Notes under the pieces: model-generated
What the model saw: only the letters and a program-made list of their open reading frames with translations
Database searches by the model: none
Told to the model about the DNA's origin: nothing
Assembly: GCA_965371225.1 (NCBI GenBank)
Contig: CBDUXP010000081.1
Span: 1 to 16,145 of the forward strand
From: CBDUXP01 sp965371225 [NCBI: uncultured bacterium]
GTDB lineage: Bacteria > Abyssobacteria > SURF-5 > CBDUXP01
Direction: 5' to 3'
DNA length: 16,145 nucleotides
Part shown: positions 7,014 to 15,414 of the stretch, piece by piece
How the letters are laid out: each line of letters starts with the position of its first letter
Position numbering within the stretch: position 1 is the stretch's first letter
Position numbers and translations under genes: made by a program

Positions 7014-8210
7014 TTAGGTGTAGGCCTTCAGCTCGCGGCGGGCGATGACCATCTTGTGCACCTCGTCGGACCCGTCGGCGATGCGCAGGGTGCGGCCGCC
7101 GCGCCAGAACGCAGCCACGGGCGTCTCATCCGTCACGCCGAGCGCGCCCATCACCTGAATCGCGCGGTCGCACACGCGCATCATCATGTTCGGGCCGACG
7201 ACCTTGATCATCGAGATTTCCTGGCGTGCGCCGCGCTTGCCCACGGTGTCCATCTTCCACGCCGCGTAGAACGTGAGCAGGCGCGCCTGGGTGATCTCCA
7301 TTTTCGACAGGGCGATGAAGTCCTGAATGAACTGCTTTTCCCCGAGCGTGCTGCCGAATGCGACGCGGGTGTTCGCGTAGCGCACCATGATTTCGTAGGC
7401 CCGCTGCGCCATGCCGATGCTGCGCATGCAATGGTGGATGCGGCCGGGTCCGAGGCGCGCCTGCGCGATCATGAAGCCGGCGCCCTCTTCCCCGAGGCGG
7501 TTCGTGACCGGGACGCGGCAATCCTCGTACCGAATGTGGCAGTGGCCGCCGCCCCCCACGTGGCCCATGACGGGCACGGCGCGGAGGATGTTGAAGCCGG
7601 GGGTGTCGGTGGGCACCACGATCATGGTGGCGCGGGCGTAGGGCGACGCCTTCGGGTCGGTCACCGCCATGACGATGGCGAAGGCCGCGTTGATGGCGCC
7701 GCTGGTGAACCACTTTTCGCCGTTGAGCGCGTACTCGTCCCCGTCGCGGACGGCGCGCATCTCCAGGCCGGTAGGGTCCGACCCTGCGACGCCGGGCTCG
7801 GTCATGGAGAAGCAGCTTCGGATCTCTCCGTCCAACAGTGGTTGGAGATAGCGTTCCTGAATGTCCTGGGAGCCGAACTGCGCGAGAATTTCGGCGTTGC
7901 CCGTGTCCGGGGCCTGGCAATTGAATACGCGGGAGGCGATGGGGCTGCGCCCCATCAGCTCGCAGAGGGGGGCGTAGTCCAGCACGCTGAGGCCCGCCGC
8001 CCACTTGTTGTCCGGCAGGAAGAGATTCCAGAAACCCAGCGCTTTGGCTTTCGCCTGGAGCTCGGGAATGATCTCGGGGATGTGGTGCGGATTGCCCGAG
8101 GCGTCGATCTGCTCCTGCGCCACCTTCTCGGCGGGGTAGATGTGCTCATCCATAAAGCTGCCGATCTGGTCCAGCAGCAGCTTGGTGGTATCGCTGAAAT
8201 CGAAATCCAT
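7014..8210 (-). CDS. Acyl-CoA dehydrogenase (ACAD10/11-like), copy nearest the ligase
   Basis: This is a 398-residue flavoenzyme predicted to make the alpha,beta double bond in an acyl-CoA and pass electrons to ETF. The N-terminal helices are followed by CFSMTEPGVAGSDPT (133-147) and EKWFTSG (165-171), the flavin-binding middle domain. [10 protein letters not shown] (254-263) and DGSDEVH (379-385) mark the ACAD10/11-like subgroup; the acidic DE pair sits where this subgroup keeps its catalytic acid. I chose the ATG at 8210, with GAGGGG upstream and a start matching the second dehydrogenase here (MDFDFSD versus MNFEYSD). An in-frame ATG 23 codons earlier adds a Pro/Arg-rich stretch and is unlikely. 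It is separated by 124 bp from the upstream dehydrogenase gene, a gap with its own promoter-like site. Substrate unknown. Confidence 0.94.
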   Translation of the reverse strand: MDFDFSDTTKLLLDQIGSFMDEHIYPAEKVAQEQIDASGNPHHIPEIIPELQAKAKALGFWNLFLPDNKWAAGLSVLDYAPLCELMGRSPIASRVFNCQAPDTGNAEILAQFGSQDIQERYLQPLLDGEIRSCFSMTEPGVAGSDPTGLEMRAVRDGDEYALNGEKWFTSGAINAAFAIVMAVTDPKASPYARATMIVVPTDTPGFNILRAVPVMGHVGGGGHCHIRYEDCRVPVTNRLGEEGAGFMIAQARLGPGRIHHCMRSIGMAQRAYEIMVRYANTRVAFGSTLGEKQFIQDFIALSKMEITQARLLTFYAAWKMDTVGKRGARQEISMIKVVGPNMMMRVCDRAIQVMGALGVTDETPVAAFWRGGRTLRIADGSDEVHKMVIARRELKAYT

Positions 8211-8300
8211 AGGGCCCCTCCAATCACGCCGGGCAGGCGGAGCGCTGTCGGGCCGTGACCCCCCGGGCATGGCGGCCAAGCGGACCGGCGCTCCGGCGGA

Positions 8301-8308
8301 AGTGTATC
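8301..8308 (-). promoter_or_regulatory. Putative internal -10 element (GATACACT) before the acyl-CoA dehydrogenase
   Basis: The minus strand reads GATACACT, 90 nt before the ATG at 8210. If active, acyl-CoA dehydrogenase plus ligase form a second transcription unit inside the cluster. No clear -35 is seen; the upstream side is a G/C block. Confidence 0.3.
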
Positions 8309-8317
8309 AGTCGGGGG

Positions 8318-8330
8318 GCCCCGGCGGGGC
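8318..8330. other. Small GC hairpin between the short-chain dehydrogenase and acyl-CoA dehydrogenase genes
   Basis: GCCCC, loop GGC, GGGGC. It lies just after the end of the short-chain dehydrogenase gene on the transcribed strand and has no T-tract. It may mark RNA processing or partial termination, or may be chance in GC-rich DNA. Confidence 0.2.
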
Positions 8331-8334
8331 GGGG

Positions 8335-9111
8335 CTAGCCGCCGGTGCTGGTGGCGCCGCCGTCGATCACGATGGTCTGGCCGGTGATGAAGCTGCCGGC
8401 GGGCGAGGCCAGCAGCACGGCGGCCCCGGCGATCTCGACCGGTTCACCGATGCGGCCCAGGGGGTAGCGCTCGGTGGTGCGGGCGAGGATGTCGGGGTTC
8501 TCCCACAGGGCGCGGGCGAAGTCGGTGCGGATCAGGCCGGGGGCGATGCAGTTAACGCGCACGTTGCTGTGGCCCCACTCGCTGGCCAGGTTGCGCGCAA
8601 GCTGCATGTCCGCCGCCTTCGAGATGCCATACGTCCCCAGCACGGGGCTGCCGCGCAGGCCGCCGACGGAGGAAATGATGATGACGCTCCCGCCGCCGCG
8701 TTCGGCCATCTGCGGAACCACCATCTGGCAGAGCCAGTGGTTGCTGCGCACGTTGCACCCGATGATCTTGTCGAACGCCCGGTCCTCGATGTTCTGCATG
8801 GGACCGAAGTACGGATTCACCGCCGCGTTGCAGACCAGCACGTCGATCTGCCCCCAGTGGCCCAGCGTCTTGTCGACCAGCTCTTGCAACTGCTCTTTGT
8901 GCGTGATGTTGCAGGGAACCGCGATCGCCTCGCCGCCGTCCTCCCGGATCGCGCCGGCCACCTGCTCGCACACGTCCCCTTTGCGGCTGGAGATGACCAC
9001 TTTCGCGCCGGCCTGGGCCAACGCTTCCGCGATGGCCTTCCCGATGCCCTTGGTAGCGCCGGTGACGATCGCCACCTTGCCGGTCATGTCGAATAGTGCG
9101 CCGTTCTGCAT
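8335..9111 (-). CDS. Short-chain dehydrogenase/reductase (classical SDR)
   Basis: This is a 258-residue NAD(P)-dependent oxidoreductase of the classical SDR family. The cofactor motif TGATKGIG is at 17-24, NAAVN at 95-99 (family NNAG-type motif), the catalytic Ser147/Ser148 in IIISS, and Tyr161-xxx-Lys165 in YGISK. VNCIAPGLIRTDFA near 192-205 and the C-terminal GQTIVIDGG are standard. It resembles FabG- and DHRS4-like enzymes; it could reduce or oxidise a hydroxy/keto group on an acyl-CoA intermediate. It starts 18 bp after the upstream acyl-CoA dehydrogenase stop, so the two are probably co-transcribed. The leader has a run of eight G on the coding strand (9118-9125), 6 nt before the ATG, in place of a normal binding site; AGGA lies further upstream. 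Substrate not determined. Confidence 0.93.
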   Translation of the reverse strand: MQNGALFDMTGKVAIVTGATKGIGKAIAEALAQAGAKVVISSRKGDVCEQVAGAIREDGGEAIAVPCNITHKEQLQELVDKTLGHWGQIDVLVCNAAVNPYFGPMQNIEDRAFDKIIGCNVRSNHWLCQMVVPQMAERGGGSVIIISSVGGLRGSPVLGTYGISKAADMQLARNLASEWGHSNVRVNCIAPGLIRTDFARALWENPDILARTTERYPLGRIGEPVEIAGAAVLLASPAGSFITGQTIVIDGGATSTGG

Positions 9112-9129
9112 GTTCGTCCCCCCCCGTTC

Positions 9130-10380
<1,251 letters not shown>

Positions 10381-10459
10381 GGGCGTGTTCTTCTCCCCTC
10401 CGCACGGTGGCGAATGGTGCAGCCCCGTCCCCGCCCCCGCGGGTCAGCCGCATGCGTGT

Positions 10460-10474
10460 GGCGTCACCGACGCC
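10460..10474. other. Hairpin between the diiron protein gene and acyl-CoA dehydrogenase gene
   Basis: GGCGTC, loop ACC, GACGCC: a perfect 6-bp stem just after the diiron protein stop codon. With no T-tract it may attenuate or protect the mRNA end rather than terminate. Confidence 0.25.
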
Positions 10475-10486
10475 GGTTCCGGTCCG

Positions 10487-11569
10487 TTACGCGTCTCCGC
10501 TGCCGGGAAAGGCGACCGGGCCCACCTCACCCCGGGTGCCGTACAGCATACCGCGCTTGCGATACTCCGCCTCCGTGCGCTCGGTCAACAGACCCAAGCG
10601 CTGCAGGTTCGGCAGGACGGTATGCATGTACGTCACGCTGTTGAATTCGGGAAACTCCGGCATCGCGGTCACCATCATCGCGACGGCTTCCGGGTCGAGC
10701 CCGTACTTGGGGCCGAGAAAGGCCACGGTGTCGATCGCCTGGCTCGCGTTCAACGCTTCGAGGATGCTGAAGGCCCAGTCCTCCATGTCCGCCATTTCCT
10801 CGGGCGTGGCGTCTTTCACGATGCGGCGCATGGAGAGTACCCCGAAGGCCGCGTGGCGCGCCTCGTCCTGTTCCACCCGCGCGATCATGTCCTTGAGCAG
10901 CGGGTTGATGGCGACTTCGCGAATCTGGCTGAACACGCCCATGGCGATCCCTTCGAACAGGGTCTGCATGCCGAGCGTTTTCTTCGCGGCGGTTGGCGCG
11001 GCCAGCAGCATGTCCAGCAGCAGCTTGATGGTGGGGGTGATGGGATAGATCGTGCCCATCTTGCGTTCGATGAATTTCGAGATGGCTTCGATGTGGCGGA
11101 CCTCGTCAATGACCTGGCTGCCGGCGTACCACTTCTCGTCCATCAACGTGCAGGCGTTCGTGAGCTGGCCGCAAATCTGGAGCGCGCCCTGTTCCCCGTG
11201 TAGGAGCTGGGCGAGGGTGAACCCCATCTCATCGAACGCCGCGGCCTTCTGCGTCGCCTCGTCGTGCCCCATCATCTTGCAGAATTGGGCCATGCCGGAC
11301 ATCTGCGGATCCATGATCCACTCGTCCTTGCTGACGGGGATGTCCCAATCCAGGTCCGTTTCCGCGTTCCACTGGCTGACCTTGCCCTTTTCGTACAGGT
11401 TGCGCAGCTCCTCCGCCTCGCTGCCGTACTCCCAGGTCCAGCGCACCTCGAGCGGGGCATCCACCTGCGTCCTGGCCCGCATCTCGGCGATGGCGTCGGT
11501 ATCGAACCACTCGATGATCTCGAAGTCCCCGAGCATCTTTCGCCGTTCTTCAATAAGCTTCTTCATCAT
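10487..11569 (-). CDS. Ferritin-like diiron protein, probable oxygenase
   Basis: This is a 360-residue, mostly helical protein with six carboxylate/histidine ligands in ferritin-like diiron order: Glu126 (HGEQ), Glu156xxHis159 (DEVRH), Glu206 (LFEG) and Glu236xxHis239 (DEARH). The 30-residue spacing within each half fits the R2/AurF/acyl-ACP desaturase type of four-helix bundle, which activates O2 for oxidation, N-oxygenation or desaturation. No signal peptide or membrane segment is visible. I chose ATG 11569 (MMKKL) because GGAG lies 8 nt upstream; ATG 11566 is the alternative. A longer frame upstream crosses the intergenic inverted repeats and is rejected. It is the first gene of the minus-strand cluster, before acyl-CoA dehydrogenase, SDR, acyl-CoA dehydrogenase and acyl-CoA ligase, suggesting it oxygenates the same substrate class. 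The exact reaction is not known; a non-oxygenase ferritin-like role is possible. Confidence 0.85.
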   Translation of the reverse strand: MMKKLIEERRKMLGDFEIIEWFDTDAIAEMRARTQVDAPLEVRWTWEYGSEAEELRNLYEKGKVSQWNAETDLDWDIPVSKDEWIMDPQMSGMAQFCKMMGHDEATQKAAAFDEMGFTLAQLLHGEQGALQICGQLTNACTLMDEKWYAGSQVIDEVRHIEAISKFIERKMGTIYPITPTIKLLLDMLLAAPTAAKKTLGMQTLFEGIAMGVFSQIREVAINPLLKDMIARVEQDEARHAAFGVLSMRRIVKDATPEEMADMEDWAFSILEALNASQAIDTVAFLGPKYGLDPEAVAMMVTAMPEFPEFNSVTYMHTVLPNLQRLGLLTERTEAEYRKRGMLYGTRGEVGPVAFPGSGDA

Positions 11570-11605
11570 AATGGTGTCTCCGGGTGCGGTCGGTCCGGAC
11601 CCTTC

Positions 11606-11613
11606 AGTGTATC
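11606..11613 (-). promoter_or_regulatory. Putative -10 element (GATACACT) for the diiron/acyl-CoA dehydrogenase cluster
   Basis: The minus strand reads GATACACT, 36 nt before the ATG at 11569. The octamer matches those at 3737 and 8301. An alternative -10, TATACT (complement of 11668-11673), lies further upstream within the inverted-repeat region. Confidence 0.35.
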
Positions 11614-11639
11614 CCAAGCGCTGACATGCGTGCGCTGCC

Positions 11640-11690
11640 GCGTTCGCACCGCCCCGGATCGCGCGATAGTATAGCGAACGCTCCGGGGCG
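11640..11690. promoter_or_regulatory. Two interleaved inverted repeats in the divergent promoter region
   Basis: Repeat A: GCGTTCGC (11640-11647) with GCGAACGC (11674-11681), 8 bp perfect. Repeat B: CGCCCCGGA (11650-11658) with TCCGGGGCG (11682-11690), 9 bp perfect. The order is A-B-A'-B', with A' touching B'. The AT-rich core ATAGTATA lies between, giving TATACT on the minus strand. They may be overlapping operators or competing RNA hairpins. They sit between the diiron cluster and the phosphatase-like trio. Confidence 0.45.
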
Positions 11691-11789
11691 ACAGCCCCTG
11701 GCGGCCAGGTGGGGGAGCCCGGTCGGTCCACGGGCAGCCGAGTGTCCAACCCCGCCCGCCTGAACGAGACTTACGGTAGAGCGCTGCAA

Positions 11790-13604
11790 GTGGTTTCATC
11801 CGTGACGAGCGAGTCCAGCACGCCGGTCCCGCCTGCACCCGGGCCCGCGCGCGCCGCCGCCCTGCTGGCCGCCGCCTTTGCGCCCACGGTGGTGTTCGTG
11901 AACGCGGGGAACAACGTGGTGCTGAACAACCTGCTGGATATTCCCTACGATCTCGGCACGACGGCGTTATTTCTCGCCGGCTTTGTCCTGAGCACGCTGG
12001 CACTGGTTCCCGTGTTCCTGCGCGCGACACGGAGTACCGGCTTCAGCCTCACCGTGCGGTTTGTGATTGTGGTGGGGGTGTGCGCTCTGGTGTTCAACGT
12101 GGCCGGGCGCTTTACCCAAGCCCCGGGCCTCCATCCGCTGCTGGTAGTCGGGGTGGACTTGGCGCTGTTGCTCGCCATTGGCGTCCTGATCGAGCGCGCG
12201 CCGATGCCGGTACTGTTGCCGGTTTGCGCCGTCGCCGGCGCCGTGCTTTTCGGCGAGGGCACCGTGCGGCACCTGCTCCGTCTCGGGCAATTGCGCAGCG
12301 CTGCCGCCGCCGCCGTACATCAGCCGCCGAACGCGTCGCCGGCCGCGACCGCCGACGCGCAACCGGGCAACGTGTATCACTTCGTGCTGGACGGGTTTCA
12401 GTCCGCGACTTATGCGCAAGTGGTGGCGGCGAACCCGGAGTTACGGCCCGATCAGTTCACGGTCTACCCCGGGTTCACGAGTCATTACGGGCACACGGCC
12501 ATGTCCGTGCCGAACGCGCTGCTCGGCCGCCTGTATTCCCCCGAAGAGTCCGCGGCGGCGTGGATGCGGGAAGGGTTTACGGGGGGCCTGTGGGCGGAAC
12601 TGGAGCGCGCCGGCGTGGGCGTGGCGCTCTACCCGTTCTTCGCGGAACATTGTCCGCCGCGATCCACCCATTGCATCCCGGCTCCGCTCGCCGGGCGGTT
12701 AGGCCGGTCCACCCTGATCGATCTGTGGTTCCTCAGCATGCTGCCGCGGTCCGTGGAGACGCGCCTGCACCGGCAGGTCGTCCCCGCGGTGTGGGACTCT
12801 TCCCTGCCCCTGCCGACGCGGCCCTTCTCCATCACCACCGCGCTCGGCGGGGTGTTTGCCACGCGCCGGGCCGCCGATGTGGAGGGGGGGGGCGTGCGCG
12901 TCGGCCCGGGCGACTACGCGGCCACCTCGGTGCTCGCGTTCGAGGACCTGCTCGAGGCCGAGGCGCGGCGACCGGCCCGGGGGCAGTACGTGTTTCTTCA
13001 CGCCATCCTGCCTCATCAGCCCTATTTGTTGGACGGCAAGTGCGGGTACCGGGGGGAAGGGTGGGCGCCCGAGCGCATCGCCTATCCGGCGCAAGCGGAA
13101 TGCGCCCTGCGGCTGATCGAACGCTTCACGGATCGCCTCAAGGCACTGGGGCGCTTTGACGACGCACTCATCGTGCTGCATGCCGATCACGGCCTGTGGC
13201 GTGAACCCGCGGATTTCGCGGCCCCGGGTCTCTTCGGGCGCCCGGAAGTGCTGACGCTCGGTTTGCTCGGCGGGGGGACCCCGTTCTTGAGCGATCCCGC
13301 GGCCATCGCCCGCCGCAGTTCGGCCCTGCTGCTGCTGAAGTTGCCCGGTCAGACGGAGGCGCGCGAGTCCGCTGCCCCGGCCCAAATGCTCGATATCGTC
13401 CCCACCGTCCTCCACCACGTGGGGCTGACGACGGACGCGTACCCTGGTATTCCCCTGCAGGCGCTCGATGAAGCTGCCGACCGGGAGCGCGTTTTCTTTT
13501 CGAATCCGTTCGGCCGGGGCTGGAACATGGAGGGCCCGCTGCGCAAGTTTGTCATGGTCGATGGCGTGTGGGAGTTCCGGGAGGAGTTGCCGCTGCGCGA
13601 GTAA
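11790..13604 (+). CDS. Membrane-anchored alkaline-phosphatase-superfamily (sulfatase-fold) enzyme, tandem copy 1
   Basis: About 604 residues from the GTG at 11790. Four to five hydrophobic segments (roughly 22-46, 57-76, 90-106, 115-134 and 138-155) precede a catalytic domain that should face outside the cytoplasm. Landmarks, numbered from this start: NVYHFVLDGF with metal ligand Asp201, YGHTAMS with Thr236/Ser239 where sulfatases carry CxPSR, ILPHQPY (His409), HADHGLW (Asp466, His467) and DIVPTVLHHVGL near the end. With no CxPSR cysteine, a Thr or Ser nucleophile is inferred, as in LtaS/EptA-type phospho-transferases. Start choice is uncertain: GTG 11790 follows GGTAGAG, GTG 11802 best matches copy 2's start, and GTG 11709 adds 27 unlike residues. 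A nine-G run (12884-12892) lies inside the coding region. The stop is 3 nt before copy 2. Substrate unknown. Confidence 0.8.
   Translation: MVSSVTSESSTPVPPAPGPARAAALLAAAFAPTVVFVNAGNNVVLNNLLDIPYDLGTTALFLAGFVLSTLALVPVFLRATRSTGFSLTVRFVIVVGVCALVFNVAGRFTQAPGLHPLLVVGVDLALLLAIGVLIERAPMPVLLPVCAVAGAVLFGEGTVRHLLRLGQLRSAAAAAVHQPPNASPAATADAQPGNVYHFVLDGFQSATYAQVVAANPELRPDQFTVYPGFTSHYGHTAMSVPNALLGRLYSPEESAAAWMREGFTGGLWAELERAGVGVALYPFFAEHCPPRSTHCIPAPLAGRLGRSTLIDLWFLSMLPRSVETRLHRQVVPAVWDSSLPLPTRPFSITTALGGVFATRRAADVEGGGVRVGPGDYAATSVLAFEDLLEAEARRPARGQYVFLHAILPHQPYLLDGKCGYRGEGWAPERIAYPAQAECALRLIERFTDRLKALGRFDDALIVLHADHGLWREPADFAAPGLFGRPEVLTLGLLGGGTPFLSDPAAIARRSSALLLLKLPGQTEARESAAPAQMLDIVPTVLHHVGLTTDAYPGIPLQALDEAADRERVFFSNPFGRGWNMEGPLRKFVMVDGVWEFREELPLRE
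12363..12690 (+). repeat. Near-identical block A in tandem copy 1 (partner 14136-14463)
   Basis: By hand alignment this differs from 14136-14463 at 7 of 328 positions; 12420-12589 matches without a mismatch. It encodes the metal-site and putative nucleophile region. The flanking membrane-segment DNA is far less alike. Confidence 0.85.
12884..12892 (+). repeat. Homopolymer tract of nine G inside copy 1
   Basis: It encodes part of VEGGGVRV. Gain or loss of one G would shift the frame before the HxP, DH and DIxPT motifs. Copy 2 has no such tract at the matching place. It could be a phase-variable site, or a place prone to sequencing error. Confidence 0.7.
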
Positions 13605-13635
13605 ATCATGTCGGTATCGCGCTTCTCCAGCACGG
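13282..13635 (+). repeat. Near-identical block B: end of copy 1 and start of copy 2 (partner 15061-15414)
   Basis: By hand count there are about 23 differences in 354 bp. The similarity runs through the stop codon and the 3-nt spacer into the next gene's first codons, marking the junction of the tandem unit; starts of copies 2 and 3 are 1779 bp apart. Confidence 0.82.
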
Positions 13636-15383
13636 CCGCCCTGGCCGCCCTGTTCACGCCGACGGTGCTCTTCATCAGCGCCGGCAACGGTGTGATCTTG
13701 GGCAATCTCCAGGACATCCCCTACGACGCCCACTTAGTCGGCGGGTTTTTGGCCGGCGCTCTACTGTGTACGTGCGCCCTCTTTCCTGCGTTCGTGCGCG
13801 CAGACGGGAACCGCCGGTGGGCCGAGATCGTACGGGGCGCGCTCGCACTGGGCTTGTGCGTGCTGCTGTTCCGTGCAGTCTCGCGCTTTACGGCGCGCCC
13901 AGGGGTCCCCTCCGGCCTCATTATCGCGGCGGATGTGTTGGTAGTGATGGGGGTCGCGGCGGCCCTCAGCGTTTCGCGTGTCGCCTATCTGTTGCGCGTG
14001 TGCGCCGTCATCGCCGTGGCGCTTCTTGCCGAAGGGCTACTGCGGCACGGCTGGATGCTCGCTCATCAGCAGCGCGCCCGGGTGGAGCTGTCCCATCAGC
14101 GAAGCCCGGGCGGCGGTGCGACCGCCGACGAGCCACCGGGCAACGTGTATCACTTCGTGGTGGACGGGTTTCAGTCCGCGACCTATGCGCAGGTGGTGGC
14201 GGCGAACCCGGAGTTACGGCCCGATCAGTTCACGGTCTACCCCGGGTTCACGAGTCATTACGGGCACACGGCCATGTCCGTGCCGAACGCGCTGCTCGGC
14301 CGCCTGTATTCCCCCGAAGAGTCCGCGGCGGCGTGGATGCGGGAAGGGTTTACGGGGGGCCTCTGGGCGGAACTGGAGCGCACCGGCGTGGGCGTGGCGC
14401 TCTACCCGTTCTTCGCGGAACATTGTCCGCCGCGGTCCACCCATTGCATCCCGGCTCCCCTCGTCGCGTACATGGGCCGGGCGACGCTGATCGATCTGTG
14501 GTTCCTCAGCATCCTACCGCGGTCGGTAGAGGTGCGATTGGGCCGGGACGTAGTGCCGGCCGATGCGGACGCCACCCTGCCGCCGCCGCGCCGGCCGTTC
14601 TCCCTGACGCAGGCGGTTCGCCGGTTGGCCGGGCGCGATGCGGCCGCCGCCTCGGGCGGAACCCTGGACGAGATACCCCTGCAGCCCGGCGACTATGCGG
14701 CGAACTCCCTGGTGGGATTCGAGGCACTCCTCGAGGCCGAGGCGCGGCGGCCGCCCCGGGGGCAGTACGTGTTTTTTCACGCCATTTTGCCCCACAGGCC
14801 CTACCTGCTCGATGACGCCTGCGTATACCAAGGCGAAGGATGGACCACAGAGACGGCCGCCTACCTTGCGCAAGCGGCGTGCGGTCTCCGGTTGGTGCAG
14901 CGCTTTGCGGACCGGTTGCGGGAACTGAATCGTTTCGATGAGGCGTTAATCGTGGTGCACGCGGACCACGGCCTCTGGCGCGAGACGCGCGATAAAATCC
15001 GATCGACCTTTCTCGACCGCCAGGAACTGGTCATGATTGGCCTGCGCGGCAAGTCGGCGGCGTTCCTGAGCGATCCCGTAGCCATCGCCCGCCGCAGCTC
15101 GGCCCTGCTGCTGCTGAAGTTGCCCGGTCAGACGGAGGCGCGCGAGTCCGCCGCCCCGGCGCTGACGCTCGACATCGTCCCCACCGTCCTGCACCACGTG
15201 GGGCTGGCGACGGACGCGTACCCTGGTATTCCCCTGCAGGCGCTCGATGACGCTGCCGACCGGGAGCGCGTCTTCTTTTCGAATCCGTTCGGCCGGGGCT
15301 GGAATATGGAAGGGCCGCTGCGCAAGTTTGTCATGGTCGATGGCCGGTGGGAGTTCCGGGAGGAGTTGCCGCTGCGCGAATAA
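13608..15383 (+). CDS. Membrane-anchored alkaline-phosphatase-superfamily (sulfatase-fold) enzyme, tandem copy 2
   Basis: This is a 591-residue paralogue of the preceding gene. Five hydrophobic segments lie near 11-31, 43-63, 75-92, 103-123 and 127-146, then a polar linker (about 150-178). The catalytic domain shows NVYHFVVDGF (Asp186), SHYGHTAMS (Thr221, Ser224), EHCPPRSTHC (271-280), ILPHRPY (His396), HADHGLW (Asp453, His454) and LDIVPTVLHHVGL (521-533). It is probably an extracytoplasmic phospho-transferase or phosphodiesterase on a lipid or glycan head group; CxPSR is absent. The ATG lies 3 nt after the previous stop, with GGGAGGAG only about 20 nt upstream, so translation is likely coupled to copy 1. 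The catalytic core is almost identical to copy 1 at DNA level, while the N-terminal half is nearer in wording to copy 3 (TPTVLF, TARPG). Family fold sure, activity inferred. Confidence 0.88.
   Translation: MSVSRFSSTAALAALFTPTVLFISAGNGVILGNLQDIPYDAHLVGGFLAGALLCTCALFPAFVRADGNRRWAEIVRGALALGLCVLLFRAVSRFTARPGVPSGLIIAADVLVVMGVAAALSVSRVAYLLRVCAVIAVALLAEGLLRHGWMLAHQQRARVELSHQRSPGGGATADEPPGNVYHFVVDGFQSATYAQVVAANPELRPDQFTVYPGFTSHYGHTAMSVPNALLGRLYSPEESAAAWMREGFTGGLWAELERTGVGVALYPFFAEHCPPRSTHCIPAPLVAYMGRATLIDLWFLSILPRSVEVRLGRDVVPADADATLPPPRRPFSLTQAVRRLAGRDAAAASGGTLDEIPLQPGDYAANSLVGFEALLEAEARRPPRGQYVFFHAILPHRPYLLDDACVYQGEGWTTETAAYLAQAACGLRLVQRFADRLRELNRFDEALIVVHADHGLWRETRDKIRSTFLDRQELVMIGLRGKSAAFLSDPVAIARRSSALLLLKLPGQTEARESAAPALTLDIVPTVLHHVGLATDAYPGIPLQALDDAADRERVFFSNPFGRGWNMEGPLRKFVMVDGRWEFREELPLRE
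14136..14463 (+). repeat. Near-identical block A in tandem copy 2 (partner 12363-12690)
   Basis: 98% alike by hand alignment, including synonymous positions. Copy 3 is clearly diverged over the matching part (15936 onward). Confidence 0.85.
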
Positions 15384-15414
15384 GTCATGCCGGTATCGCG
15401 CTTCTTCAGCACGG
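15061..15414 (+). repeat. Near-identical block B: end of copy 2 and start of copy 3 (partner 13282-13635)
   Basis: This contains the shared C-terminal coding stretch, the TAA-GTC-ATG junction and the first 28 bases of copy 3. Differences are scattered, unlike the uninterrupted matches of block A, so the two blocks may have been homogenised at different times. Confidence 0.82.

Noticed and set aside
12080-14815. Alternative frames inside the tandem genes (12080-13159 plus, 12699-13733 minus, 13568-14815 plus)
   Set aside because: They are repeated shadows of the duplicated genes; their similarity to each other only reflects the DNA duplication.
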